Part shown: positions 24,653 through 33,070 of the stretch, one piece after another
Numbering within the stretch: position 1 is the stretch's first letter
How the letters are laid out: the number at the start of each line of letters is the position of its first letter
Origin: an uncultured Rhodospirillales bacterium
GTDB taxonomy: Bacteria; Pseudomonadota; Alphaproteobacteria; CACIAM-22H2
DNA: 40,501 bases
Direction of reading: 5' to 3'
Assembly (NCBI GenBank): GCA_903860935.1
Contig: CAIOSQ010000030.1
Coordinates: forward strand, 1-40,501
Translations under genes and position numbers: made by a program
Notes under the pieces: model-generated
Told to the model about the DNA's origin: nothing
Databases searched by the model: none
The model's input: only the letters and a program-made list of their open reading frames with translations

Positions 24653-25872
24653 CCGCAATGAGGATCGCTACCCTCCTGCTGGTCGCGCTGCTGTCCGCCG
24701 GTGCGCCAAGTTCCGCCGCCGCGCAGACACAGTCCGGCGTGTCGATGGAGGCAGCGGCGGCGTCGGCACGCGCGCTTGCGGCGCGCAAGGATATGGATGC
24801 CGCGCGCGCCATCGTACGGGCGGCCAACGCTTATGCCAGCGGGGCCTCCGGCGGGCGCACGATTCCCGAGACCCAGCGTTTGGCCTTCGAGGCGCTGCTC
24901 GCGGTGCACGCTGGCGCATCGGTAGACTGGCTGGCGCGTGACGAGGCCATGCGCGCGCGGATCCGGGACGCCCGCACGTTGATCGGTGCGATCCGGCGTC
25001 CGGCCAAAGCAAAGCCGGAGACGGTCGCCGCGGCGATCGGGGACGAGACCTGCCCGATCCTGCTCGACATCTCGACGATCCGGCCGGGCGAGGCGCGCCT
25101 CGTCGTCTCCGACGTGCTTGAGGCGGGGCTCGAATTCTCCGATGCCCAGAAGCGCTGCCTGGTTCGCGCTGTCGCCGCGAATCCCGAATTCGCGCATGGT
25201 GACCTGCCGCCGCTCGGCCAACTGGCGGCGGAGAAGGACGACGCGGCCCTCGCGCTGCTCATCCAGATGGCGGCCGCGCAGGGTAGCTTCGCTCAAGCCC
25301 TCGCCTTTGCGGCCGAGACGACCGATCCGGCGCAGCGCGCGCGCATGCAGACGGCGGTCGTCGCGATGCGCCAATTCGATTCGATAGCCCTCCCCGAACC
25401 CGACCTGCTGCGCGCGCTGTGGACGAATACGCGCCAGCGTGGTGGTTCCGAGCGCCTGCTCTTCGGGTCGTTGCTCGCGGCGCGCGCCCCGCCCGGATTC
25501 TGGACGGCGGAGGCAGCCGCGGTCGCCGAGTTCGCGGCCAGCGACGCGGCTGCCCAGGCGGTGATCGCGCTTGCCGCCCGCCGTGCACTTGTGAGCGCGC
25601 CAGCGGATGCGCGTGGCGCCCTGTGGGCAACTGTGCCGCGCATGCGCCCGCCGAGTGAGTTCCTCGTCCTTCATGCCGCCCTGTCGGATCCGGCGACCGA
25701 GCTGGCGATATCTCCGGGCAATGATCCGGCGGTCATCCGTGCGCTCCGCGTGGCGCGTTCGCCGGCAGCCTCGTTCGGGCGCGTCCTCGGCGAATTCCCG
25801 CCCGGCACGGCGGGAGCCCTTGATGTCGCGGTGCTCGTGATCTCCGCCATCGGCGCGCCGCGCGCGGACTGA
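24649..25872 (+). CDS. Periplasmic helical protein, MotC-like candidate
   Basis: The 407-residue product has a signal peptide (RIATLLLVALLSAGAPSSAA-AQ) and is otherwise Ala-rich helical, with repeated helix pairs such as QKRCLVRAVAANPEFAHGDL, KDDAALALLIQMAAAQGSFA and DAAAQAVIALAARRALV. In Sinorhizobium motB is followed by motC (a periplasmic motility protein) and motE; here a MotE-like gene, motB and this protein lie close together, so MotC is a reasonable guess. Sequence similarity to MotC could not be tested. Two cysteines (in ETCPILLDIS and QKRCL) could form a disulfide. Confidence 0.6.
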   Translation: MTAMRIATLLLVALLSAGAPSSAAAQTQSGVSMEAAAASARALAARKDMDAARAIVRAANAYASGASGGRTIPETQRLAFEALLAVHAGASVDWLARDEAMRARIRDARTLIGAIRRPAKAKPETVAAAIGDETCPILLDISTIRPGEARLVVSDVLEAGLEFSDAQKRCLVRAVAANPEFAHGDLPPLGQLAAEKDDAALALLIQMAAAQGSFAQALAFAAETTDPAQRARMQTAVVAMRQFDSIALPEPDLLRALWTNTRQRGGSERLLFGSLLAARAPPGFWTAEAAAVAEFAASDAAAQAVIALAARRALVSAPADARGALWATVPRMRPPSEFLVLHAALSDPATELAISPGNDPAVIRALRVARSPAASFGRVLGEFPPGTAGALDVAVLVISAIGAPRAD

Positions 25873-25873
25873 C

Positions 25874-26918
25874 ATGCGCCGCCCGTTCGCCGCGCTCCTC
25901 CTCGCCACATTCCTTTCCTGCATGGCCCCTGAAGCCGCGCCTGGGCAGGAGCGCATCGTTCCACGCATCGGCGCGCATGACGGCTATGATCGCGTGGTGA
26001 TCGACTGGCCATTCAGCGTCGACTACGACGTCGATGTCGACGGGCGCGAGATCACGGTCCGTTTTGCGCGAATGGCGGAGATCGATGTCGCGCCGGTCGT
26101 GCGGCGCCTGGGCGCGCGCGTATCGGGGGGTGCGCGCATCGGCCTTTCCCGGTGGGACGGCGCTGAGCTTCGTGCTCGCGGCCGGCGTACAGCTTCGCCA
26201 TTTCCGCAACGGTCGCTCGGTCGTTCTGGATCTCGCGCGCAAGACGGCCGGCGAGCCGGTCGATCCGGCGAGCACGCAGCGTCTTGCGCAGGAGCGTGCC
26301 AAGCGTTCAGCCGCCGTCCCTTTGCCACCGCCACAGGCACCTTCTGCGCCCTCCGCGGTCAAGCCGCCTCCAGCCGCTCCCGTCCCCGTCGGTCCGCCCC
26401 CGGTGCAGCGAGCCGCGCCAGCACCCGCGTTGGTCTCGCCGCAACCCGTTCCACCCGTTGTACCTGCGCCCGCGCCGCCTCCCCCGACAACTGCGGAGCC
26501 GACGCGGCCGGTTCCGGTGCGCGAACCTCCCGGCGTCGCGCGCGTCGAGGACGCCGCCTCCGCGCCGTTGAATGCCGCCTGTGCGGGGGATTTCGAGATG
26601 GCGCTCGCTTGGTTTTCCGCGAGGCCTCCCGAGGCGCTTGCGCCCGCGGATACCTACAACGCGGGCTGGCTGCGCCGGATGCTCGGTGATCCCGCCGGAC
26701 TTACGGGGACGCCGCCACAGGTCGATGGCGAGGTCGTAGGCGCGTGCTCCGGGCGGCGCGTGGCGACCCAACTCGCGGAACTGTGGCGCGCCTTCCCGGG
26801 AGGCCGGTTGCCATCCGAGCCGATCCGGATCCGGTACGTCGTGCCCGCTAGCCCATCAGCCGCTCCCGGCCGCGCGCCCCTCACGGCGCCTCCGCCGGCC
26901 CCCGGGTCGCTCAGGTGA
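25874..26918 (+). CDS. Secreted AMIN-like protein, apparent frameshift
   Basis: The N-terminal part (25874 to about 26150) reads a signal peptide (FAALLLATFLSCMAPEAAPG) then DGYDRVVIDWPFSVDYDVDV and REITVRFARMAEIDV, an AMIN-like or related beta domain. It then loses sense. In the +1 frame the DNA continues GGTALSFVLAAGVQLRHFRN with GRSVVLDLARKTAG, a long Pro/Ala linker and a C-terminal domain to 26918. Removing one C from the CCC at 26148-26150 joins them as GLSGGTALSFVL into a 347-residue protein. So it is a frameshifted gene or a sequence error. Function unknown; it lies between the MotC-like gene and a tiny membrane ORF. Confidence 0.65.
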
Positions 26919-27067
26919 GCCGTACGCACCCAGCCGTCCATGGCGTGATCGCGCCTGGACGCCGCCCCACGCCAGCTTACGCGTTCCTCTTGCTGCGCCG
27001 CATGGGTGTCCCAATCCTGATCGTCTCCGGTATCCTGGAACTGGTGGCCGCGCTGCTGCGCGTTTGA
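26915..27067 (+). CDS. Tiny membrane ORF (50 residues)
   Basis: A GTG-started ORF overlaps the stop codon of the preceding gene (GTGA). It encodes a 50-residue peptide with a hydrophobic C-terminal helix (MGVPILIVSGILELVAALLR) after a basic N-terminal half. Third codon positions are mostly G or C, as in neighbouring genes. Its start overlap suggests translational coupling. No homologue is recognised and coding status is not certain. Confidence 0.35.
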   Translation: MSRTHPAVHGVIAPGRRPTPAYAFLLLRRMGVPILIVSGILELVAALLRV

Positions 27068-27082
27068 GCTTGCGCACGGCGT

Positions 27083-27583
27083 TCAGGGCAGTTTGGGAAT
27101 GACGACCGCGTAGAGCGCCGCGAGCCAAACCAGGGCAAGCGCGAAACGGTATGCCGGTTTCGCCTGTCGCGGATCGGCGCCCAGCAGGGCAAGCGGCCCC
27201 ATGCAGAAGCGCCACACCAGCGCATCGAGCGACTTGGCGTCCTCGAACGCGGCGCGCTCCGCGCCATAGACCCGATAGAGCGCGATCCGCAGCCGCCCCT
27301 GCACCGCTGGGTCGGCGATCGCCGCACCTTCCGACAGAAGCGTATCTCCGCCCAGCTGCGGGAACATCGCCTCGCTGAAGCGCGGATCCGACAGCCCGTG
27401 TCGGCGTAGCAGGCGCCGAATGTCCTCGCGCAGCGCACCGTCGGACGCTACGCCCCACAGGGAGCGTCTCAGCTGCGCTTCCGCGCGCATCAGGACCTGC
27501 CGTGCCTCCCGGAAGCGCCGGCGCGCGCGCAGCAGGGCGACGAGATGCGCGATCAGCGTGGCTGCGATCCAGAGCAGGCTCAT
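27083..27583 (-). CDS. Hypothetical membrane protein
   Basis: The 166-residue product has an N-terminal membrane helix (MSLLWIAATLIAHLVALLRA), a cytoplasmic helical middle with RLRIALYRVYGAERAAFED, and a C-terminal membrane helix (YRFALALVWLAALYAVVIPK). No family is recognised. Its ATG overlaps the stop of the gene at 27580, so the two are translationally coupled and may form a complex. This pair is the only minus-strand transcript in the motB-motA interval. Confidence 0.6.
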   Translation of the reverse strand: MSLLWIAATLIAHLVALLRARRRFREARQVLMRAEAQLRRSLWGVASDGALREDIRRLLRRHGLSDPRFSEAMFPQLGGDTLLSEGAAIADPAVQGRLRIALYRVYGAERAAFEDAKSLDALVWRFCMGPLALLGADPRQAKPAYRFALALVWLAALYAVVIPKLP

Positions 27584-28131
27584 GGCGTGGGCAATCCGGC
27601 GGCAAGCAGCCATGCGATAGCCGCCAGCAGGCTCCAGCACGCCCCGTCGAAACAGTATTCGAGCCAGGGCGGTGGAGAGACGCCCAGGAAACGGATCAGC
27701 GACGACGGTCCATTCAAGGGGTTGAGCGGCGACCTGTAGGAGCGGAGGTCGGCCGCGATCGCGCGTGTGCAGGCGGCCTCGATGTCGAGGAGCCAGAGCT
27801 CGATCTCGATGGCCACGCGCGGATTGCGCAGGAAGAAATTGTCGACGAGGTCGAGCCGTCCCGTCCGTCCCTTGAGCCGCACCGTGAGCCGCCGCCGGCC
27901 ATCCCGCATGATCTCTGCCGCACCGCGCTCGATCCGGTGCAGCTGGGCCGCGATCTCGGCAATGGCGCGCATGTCGCCGCCCTCCGACTGCCAGGCGCGG
28001 GACGCGCGGCGTAACGCCCGGATGCTGCGCCGCAGGGCCTGACGGTCGCGGATCCCGGAAAACCGAGCCCACAGGAGAAGCGCAAGTGCGAGCGCGACGA
28101 AGACATCGTCGGCCGCCGTCATGAAATGCAT
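27580..28131 (-). CDS. Hypothetical membrane protein
   Basis: The 183-residue product has an N-terminal membrane helix (DDVFVALALALLLWARFSG), a long charged region (LRRSIRALRRASRAWQSEGG, then AAQLHRIERGAAEIM), a beta-like stretch LTVRLKGRTGRLDLVDNFFL and a C-terminal membrane helix (ACWSLLAAIAWLLAAGLP). Same two-helix layout as its downstream partner, though sequences differ. In-frame ATGs at 28131 and 28122 are both possible. Divergent from the EAL-like gene; the 101-base gap shows no sigma-54 motif. Confidence 0.6.
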   Translation of the reverse strand: MHFMTAADDVFVALALALLLWARFSGIRDRQALRRSIRALRRASRAWQSEGGDMRAIAEIAAQLHRIERGAAEIMRDGRRRLTVRLKGRTGRLDLVDNFFLRNPRVAIEIELWLLDIEAACTRAIAADLRSYRSPLNPLNGPSSLIRFLGVSPPPWLEYCFDGACWSLLAAIAWLLAAGLPTP

Positions 28132-28232
28132 GGAGGTTCCGTCCGTAGCACGCCCGGCCCGGCGCATTGGTCCGTTCCGGATTAGATGCCGAACCGGTGC
28201 ATATCCCGTCTGGCTACGTTTTCATCGAAGCG

Positions 28233-29531
28233 ATGGGTTCAATGTGGAATTTCCTTTCAGGAATCTTTGGTGGGCGCAGGTCCGGCTCCGCCCCCGCGCG
28301 TGCGGCATCCGCCGATGCGCCCGCGCCCGAGCTGGTGCGTCTCGACGAGCTCGAGAAGCTCGAGGTTGCGAGCCGCCATATGTTCGACCTCGATGCCGGG
28401 CGCTACGAAGGTCGTCTTTTCGTCATCAGCCTCGACACGATCCGCCAGCGCTACGGCAATACCTGGCGCTACATTGCCGAGAAGGCGCAGCGTACCGCAC
28501 GCAACCACATCACCCAGGCGCTCGGCCCGGGAGACGAGTGCGTTCCGGTCGGCGACGTCGATTTCCTGGTCGCGATACTCTCAGGCTCCAGGCGCGAGGC
28601 TCCGGCGCGCGCGCTCCGCATAGACCAGGGTGTCAGCTACGCGGTGACCGGAGAGGATCTTGGGATCCTCGGCGTATCGGCTAAGCAGGTGCAGATCGCC
28701 GAGGGTGGCCCCTTGTCCTTCCGCCCGCTGTCGCACGCCGATCTCGAGCGCGCGGAAGCTCCACAGAGCCCGACCATCGACCTTGAGTCGGAACTCCTCG
28801 ACGACGAGGAAGAGGACGATTCCTTCCCGACGATCGATGCCGTTCTGGACGCGCTCGTATTCCGTGTCGAGCCCATCGCGCGCCTTACGGACCAGACAGT
28901 CGTCTTCGAGCGGCTGGCTGCGTTTTCGCCGCCACTCGGCGAAACCTCCGACGAGTGGACGATCGTCGAGAACTTTCCCGATCCGAAGGTGCGGGCGAAG
29001 ATGGACCTCAAGTGCCTGAAGGCCTGCCGGGCACATCTGCGGCGGGTCGCCGCCGAGCGCAGCGGGCGTCGGGTGGTCGTCCCGGTGTTCTTCGAGACGC
29101 TGGCGAACAACTACACCCGCGGACTGTTCCTCAAGATGGCCCAGAAGATCCCCCAGCCCGCGCGCAAGTCGCTCGTCTTCCATGTCGGCGGCGTCCCCGC
29201 GGGCGTCGCGCAGTCGCGCCTTGCCGAACTCGGCGCCGTCATCAAGCCGTTCTCGAGCGGAGCCCTCATCGGTTTGCCGCCCGAGTTCACCGGCCTCGAT
29301 GGCCTTCGAGATCTCGTCCTGGTCGGCCTCACCGTCGACGCGCCGCGGCCCGAGGACGCCGGGACGCTGTTGTCGGCGGCGCACGGCGCTGGGTTGCCGA
29401 CCTGGGTGTCCGGTCTGAGGGACGAGGACGACCGTCAGCGTGCGCTCATTCTTGGCGCCGCATATGGCTCGGGTCCGCTCTATCCCTCCCGAGTGCCGTC
29501 GACTGCCGACGACGCGGAACCGGAGAGTTGA
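28233..29531 (+). CDS. Degenerate EAL-type (c-di-GMP phosphodiesterase-like) protein
   Basis: The 432-residue product starts MGSMWNFLSGIFGGRRSG. Its N-terminal half (GRLFVISLDTIRQRYGNTWR, then DECVPVGDVDFLVAILSGS) could be a degenerate GGDEF-like domain. An acidic stretch (DLESELLDDEEEDD) links to a C-terminal half with EAL order: VFRVEPIARLTDQTVVFERL, RRVVVPVFFETLANNYTRG, HVGGVPAGVAQSRLAELGAV, and LLSAAHGAGLPTWVSGLRDE. The EAL, DDFGTG and glutamate motifs needed for catalysis are not seen, so it is probably a non-catalytic c-di-GMP effector or scaffold. It is 9 bases upstream of motA, suggesting a stator link. Confidence 0.6.
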   Translation: MGSMWNFLSGIFGGRRSGSAPARAASADAPAPELVRLDELEKLEVASRHMFDLDAGRYEGRLFVISLDTIRQRYGNTWRYIAEKAQRTARNHITQALGPGDECVPVGDVDFLVAILSGSRREAPARALRIDQGVSYAVTGEDLGILGVSAKQVQIAEGGPLSFRPLSHADLERAEAPQSPTIDLESELLDDEEEDDSFPTIDAVLDALVFRVEPIARLTDQTVVFERLAAFSPPLGETSDEWTIVENFPDPKVRAKMDLKCLKACRAHLRRVAAERSGRRVVVPVFFETLANNYTRGLFLKMAQKIPQPARKSLVFHVGGVPAGVAQSRLAELGAVIKPFSSGALIGLPPEFTGLDGLRDLVLVGLTVDAPRPEDAGTLLSAAHGAGLPTWVSGLRDEDDRQRALILGAAYGSGPLYPSRVPSTADDAEPES

Positions 29532-29540
29532 GGACAGGCG

Positions 29541-30389
29541 ATGTTCGTCATCATCGGAATCGTCGTCGTGCTCGTCTGCTGTCTGGGCAGCTACGTCGCC
29601 ATGGGCGGAAAATTGGCCGTTCTCAACCAGCCGCTTGAGTTCGTCATCATCCTCGGTTCAGGCATCGGCGCCTTCGTCGCCGGCAACCCGATGAGCATCA
29701 TCAAGGGGTCGATCGCCGCCGTGGTCGCCGGGTTGAAGGGCCCCAAGATCAAGAAGACCCACTACATCGAACTGCTGTCGATGATGTTCGACCTGTTCAA
29801 GCTCGCGAAGCAGAAGGGGATGATGGCGCTGGAGCCGCATGTCGAGAAGCCGGAGTCGAGCGATATATTCTCAAAATATCCGCTCGTGATGAGCGACCAT
29901 CATGTCGAGGAGTTCATCCGCGACTATCTGCGCATGCTGACGCTTGGGACGGAAAAGGCGCACGAACTGGAATCGGTCATCGATGCGGAGATCGATTCGC
30001 ACCACAAGACCGATCACCTGCACGTGGCTGCGCTGCAGACCTTCGCGGACGCTCTCCCTGCACTCGGAATCGTGGCGGCGGTGATGGGCGTCATCAAGAC
30101 CATGGGCGCGATGGATCAACCGCCCGCCGTCCTCGGAGGTCTGATCGGTGCCGCGCTGGTCGGCACCTTTGCCGGCGTGTTGCTGGCCTATGGAATTTTT
30201 GGCCCGATAGCTGCCGCAGCGAAGAATTCTCTGGAGGCCGATTCGCGGATCTACGACGTCATCAAGTCGGGTATCCTCGCTTACATGCAGGGCTACGCGC
30301 CGGCCGTGGCGATCGAGATGGCTCGCAAGACCATCCCGTCGAGCGAGAGGCCGTCCTTCTACGACCTGGAGGCCGCCCTTGGAAAATGA
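29541..30389 (+). CDS. motA: Flagellar motor stator protein MotA
   Basis: MotA is the four-helix stator subunit that with MotB makes the proton channel. The 282-residue product has N-terminal helices (IIGIVVVLVCCLGSYVAMGG and FVIILGSGIGAFVAGNPMSI), a large cytoplasmic loop with charged residues that contact FliG, and two C-terminal helices with the conserved prolines in GVIKTMGAMDQPPAVLGGLI and GVLLAYGIFGPIA. Length matches the family. Located after the EAL-like gene and followed by fliL. Confidence 0.97.
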   Translation: MFVIIGIVVVLVCCLGSYVAMGGKLAVLNQPLEFVIILGSGIGAFVAGNPMSIIKGSIAAVVAGLKGPKIKKTHYIELLSMMFDLFKLAKQKGMMALEPHVEKPESSDIFSKYPLVMSDHHVEEFIRDYLRMLTLGTEKAHELESVIDAEIDSHHKTDHLHVAALQTFADALPALGIVAAVMGVIKTMGAMDQPPAVLGGLIGAALVGTFAGVLLAYGIFGPIAAAAKNSLEADSRIYDVIKSGILAYMQGYAPAVAIEMARKTIPSSERPSFYDLEAALGK

Positions 30390-30419
30390 CCGCCGTGAGA
30401 CAACTACGGGAGACGCGTG

Positions 30420-31013
30420 ATGGCGGCGGCCGAGAAGGCGGCGTCCACCCCGGATGCGTCCGCGGAAGGCGAACCGAAGAAGGGCTCGAAACTCAAGCTT
30501 ATCCTGGTGATCCTGGTCGCGCTCCTGTTCATGGTGGGCGGAGGCGGTGCCGTGGGCGTGTTCCTTCTGGGCATGAAGCTCCCTTTCATGAAGCAGCCTC
30601 CCGCCGAGGAACAGGTCGACGAGGCGCAGAAGATCGATCCGAAGGAAGCCGAACGGCGCGAGCAGGAGAAGCGCGACGCCGAGAAGGCCAAGCAGAAGGC
30701 GGCTGCGACCAGGAGCCTTTTCGTCCCTGTTCCGCCCATCGTCGTCAACCTCGCGGATCGCGATGTCCGGCGCTACGCGCGCATCGTCCTCATGGTCGAA
30801 GTTGTGCTTCCGGAATCCGAGGCGGCGGTGCGCGAGAATATGCCCAAGGTCATCGACGCGTTTCAGATCTACGTGCGGTCGCTGACAGCGGAAAGCTTCG
30901 GATCGGTCGCGAGCATACTCCAGGTCCGGCGCGAATTGTTGATCCGTCTCAACCGCATCGATCCGCGCGTCGACGCGCGGGCGGTGCTTTTCCAGGATCT
31001 CGTGATCCAATAG
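30420..31013 (+). CDS. fliL: Flagellar basal body-associated protein FliL
   Basis: FliL is a single-pass membrane protein that surrounds and supports the stator. The 197-residue product has a cytoplasmic N-terminus, a membrane helix (LILVILVALLFMVGGGGAVG), a charged spacer (EAERREQEKRDAEKAKQKAA) and a periplasmic domain with PPIVVNLADRDVRRYARIVL, MVEVVLPESEAAVRENMPKV and the terminal RAVLFQDLVIQ. GGGAG precedes it; a GTG at 30417 is directly adjacent. It follows motA by 30 bases, a common arrangement. Confidence 0.93.
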   Translation: MAAAEKAASTPDASAEGEPKKGSKLKLILVILVALLFMVGGGGAVGVFLLGMKLPFMKQPPAEEQVDEAQKIDPKEAERREQEKRDAEKAKQKAAATRSLFVPVPPIVVNLADRDVRRYARIVLMVEVVLPESEAAVRENMPKVIDAFQIYVRSLTAESFGSVASILQVRRELLIRLNRIDPRVDARAVLFQDLVIQ

Positions 31014-31023
31014 GGGACCGGGC

Positions 31024-32046
31024 GTGAGCGATCCGATCCGCGCAGTGCAGCAATCCGCGGGGACACCGACGGTCCGGCCGGTGGTCCTTGTCGTCGATGA
31101 CGATGCCGATACGATCGAGGAGTTGGCGGATCTCGTCGGCGCGATGGGCTACCCCGTCCGCAAGGCCCGCGATCCCGGGATCGCGCTCAACCTCGTCGCC
31201 GAGGCAGCGGATATCGGCGTCGTGTTGATGGATCTGCGCATGCCCCGCCTGGATGGGCTGTCGCTCGCGGCGCGCATGGCGAAGCAATGCGCCGGCGGTC
31301 TGCCGCCCCATCTCATCTTCATGTCCGGTCACGCGACCATCGAGGACACGATCTCCGCTGTGCGGCTCGACGCCGTCGATTTCCTGATGAAGCCCATCGG
31401 TCAGCGCGAATTGGCGCGGGCCCTGTCCCGCGCGAACGACCTGATCGCCGGCAAACGGCGCGACCTGCTCCGCCGTGTGGAGATCATGCGCTCGGTGGAG
31501 GCCGTGGCCAGCCATGCGATCAAGCTCGCCAACGAATTGTCGACAGGACCCGCGGTTCCCGTGCGGCAGGAGGCGATGGGCCCCGTCTTCACGCCGAAGG
31601 CAGACCGCGGCAAACCGCGGCCGTCGAACCTCCCGGCACTTGCGGGCGAGATCGCGCCCACGGATTCCAGCGACGCCCCGTCCGACGCCGGAGACATTCG
31701 CGCCAGGAACGAGTTCCTCCGCAATCGGATCTCCGCGCTCATCGCCGCGCGCCGCGCCCGCGCGAACTATTTCGACGCGGCGCTGTTTTCCGACCCATGC
31801 TGGGACATGTTGCTCGATCTGATGAACGAGCGTCTGGCCGGCAAGGAGGTCGCGGTATCGAGCCTCTGCATCGCCGCCGGCGTACCGCAGACGACTGGAC
31901 TTCGCCGTATCGATGACTTGATACGTGCGGGTCTACTTGTACGCCGTGAGGATCCGAAGGACCGCAGGCGTGTATTCGTGGATCTAGCAGATGCCGCGAT
32001 CGAGCGTCTGAACCGCTACATCGACGAGATGAGCATTCTCGGCTGA
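31024..32046 (+). CDS. Response regulator with MarR-like winged helix (copy 1)
   Basis: The 340-residue product has an N-terminal receiver domain: acidic pair VVLVVDDDADT, phospho-acceptor in GVVLMDLRMPRLDGL, HLIFMSGHAT and the FLMKPIG lysine. A linker and a MarR/winged-helix domain follow (WDMLLDLMNERLAGKEVAVS, SSLCIAAGVPQTTGLRRIDD, LIRAGLLVRREDPKDRRRVF). The C-terminal half is closely similar to the next gene. GTG start at 31024 preceded by AGGGG. It follows fliL by 10 bases. No histidine kinase lies nearby. Confidence 0.85.
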   Translation: MSDPIRAVQQSAGTPTVRPVVLVVDDDADTIEELADLVGAMGYPVRKARDPGIALNLVAEAADIGVVLMDLRMPRLDGLSLAARMAKQCAGGLPPHLIFMSGHATIEDTISAVRLDAVDFLMKPIGQRELARALSRANDLIAGKRRDLLRRVEIMRSVEAVASHAIKLANELSTGPAVPVRQEAMGPVFTPKADRGKPRPSNLPALAGEIAPTDSSDAPSDAGDIRARNEFLRNRISALIAARRARANYFDAALFSDPCWDMLLDLMNERLAGKEVAVSSLCIAAGVPQTTGLRRIDDLIRAGLLVRREDPKDRRRVFVDLADAAIERLNRYIDEMSILG

Positions 32047-32185
32047 CGTCCCTGGGCCACTTGGAATGGACCGATACGGATCATAAGTCCACGCCAATCC
32101 GGGCGTATGATGCAACAAGGGAGGCGAGACCAGCGCCCGTCCCGTTTCGGCCTCGGCAACGTCTGGTCCTTGTGGGTCGTGTGCG

Positions 32186-33070
32186 ATGAAAACCGAAGGC
32201 ACGCGCGAAAACATCGGTGTCCTGGTCGTCGAGGACGATAGCGACCTGCGCGCGGAACTGGTCGACGGTCTGCGGGCCGCCGGGTTCCGGTGTCTGGGCG
32301 CGCCGGATGGCTCGGCCGCGCTGGAGGCGCTGCGGCTCTGCGACCACAGCGTCGACGTCGTCCTCGCGGATGTCTACATGCCGCGCCTGGGCGGCATCGG
32401 TCTGGTTGGCGCGATCGCGCGCTGCGACGCCGTTGATCCCTGGGTCCGGACCGTCCTGATGTCGGGCAGGGGCAGCGACGAGATCGTACGCGAGGGGCTG
32501 CGCACGAACGCCATCGAAATTCTGCCGAAGCCGATCGCGATGCCCGCGCTCGTCGCATCGATCGCGCGCGCCGGTGAGATCGCCGTCGCGGCGCGTCGCC
32601 GCTTCACGGCTACCAATACCGCTCCCGGCGGTGCTCCCGCTGTCACCATGCCGGCATCCGTCGAGCCTCAGGTCACCGGCTCGCTCGGCGGCGATTTCCC
32701 CCAGTTGCTGGCGGAGCGGATCCGGCGCTTCATGGCGTTCGAAAGGGAGCGAGCCGAGGCGTTCGGCCGGGATCTCGTCGCGGCTCCCGTGTGGGACATG
32801 TTGCTGGAACTGCTCGACGCGCGGTTGCGCGGCAATGGCGTGTCGGTGTCGAGCCTCTGCATCGCGGCCAATGCCCCGGCGACGACCGCGCTGCGCCGCA
32901 TCGACGATCTCGTCGCGGCTGGCCTCGTGCGCCGCCGCCCCGATCCGCACGACAAGCGCCGCGTTTTTGTCGAACTCACCGACGACGCCGTGTGTCGTCT
33001 CGACCGCTTCCTGTCCAGCCGCACCATCGAGACGACCGAATCGGATCCACCGGTCAGGCGACGCGCATGA
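32186..33070 (+). CDS. Response regulator with MarR-like winged helix (copy 2)
   Basis: The 294-residue product has a receiver domain (VLVVEDDSDLRAELVDGLRA, DVVLADVYMPRLGGIGL, TVLMSGRGSD, ILPKPIA) and a C-terminal winged helix (VWDMLLELLDARLRGNGVSV, SSLCIAANAPATTALRRIDD, GLVRRRPDPHDKRRVFVELT). It is a paralogue of the upstream gene; the shared WDMLL and SSLCIAA segments show a tandem duplication, now diverged in the linker. The 139-base gap before it may hold its own promoter, but I see no sigma-54 site. It overlaps the next gene (ATGA). Confidence 0.85.
   Translation: MKTEGTRENIGVLVVEDDSDLRAELVDGLRAAGFRCLGAPDGSAALEALRLCDHSVDVVLADVYMPRLGGIGLVGAIARCDAVDPWVRTVLMSGRGSDEIVREGLRTNAIEILPKPIAMPALVASIARAGEIAVAARRRFTATNTAPGGAPAVTMPASVEPQVTGSLGGDFPQLLAERIRRFMAFERERAEAFGRDLVAAPVWDMLLELLDARLRGNGVSVSSLCIAANAPATTALRRIDDLVAAGLVRRRPDPHDKRRVFVELTDDAVCRLDRFLSSRTIETTESDPPVRRRA

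Noticed and set aside
24577-25968. Long minus-strand ORF antisense to the MotC-like gene
   Set aside because: Arg/Gly/Ala-rich composition without any motif; a shadow of the real plus-strand gene, which has a signal peptide and neighbour overlaps.
26856-27605. Minus-strand ORF of 249 residues overlapping the membrane protein at 27083
   Set aside because: Composition is that of a shadow frame (Arg/Ala/Pro-rich); the 27083-27583 frame has membrane helices and a coupled start.
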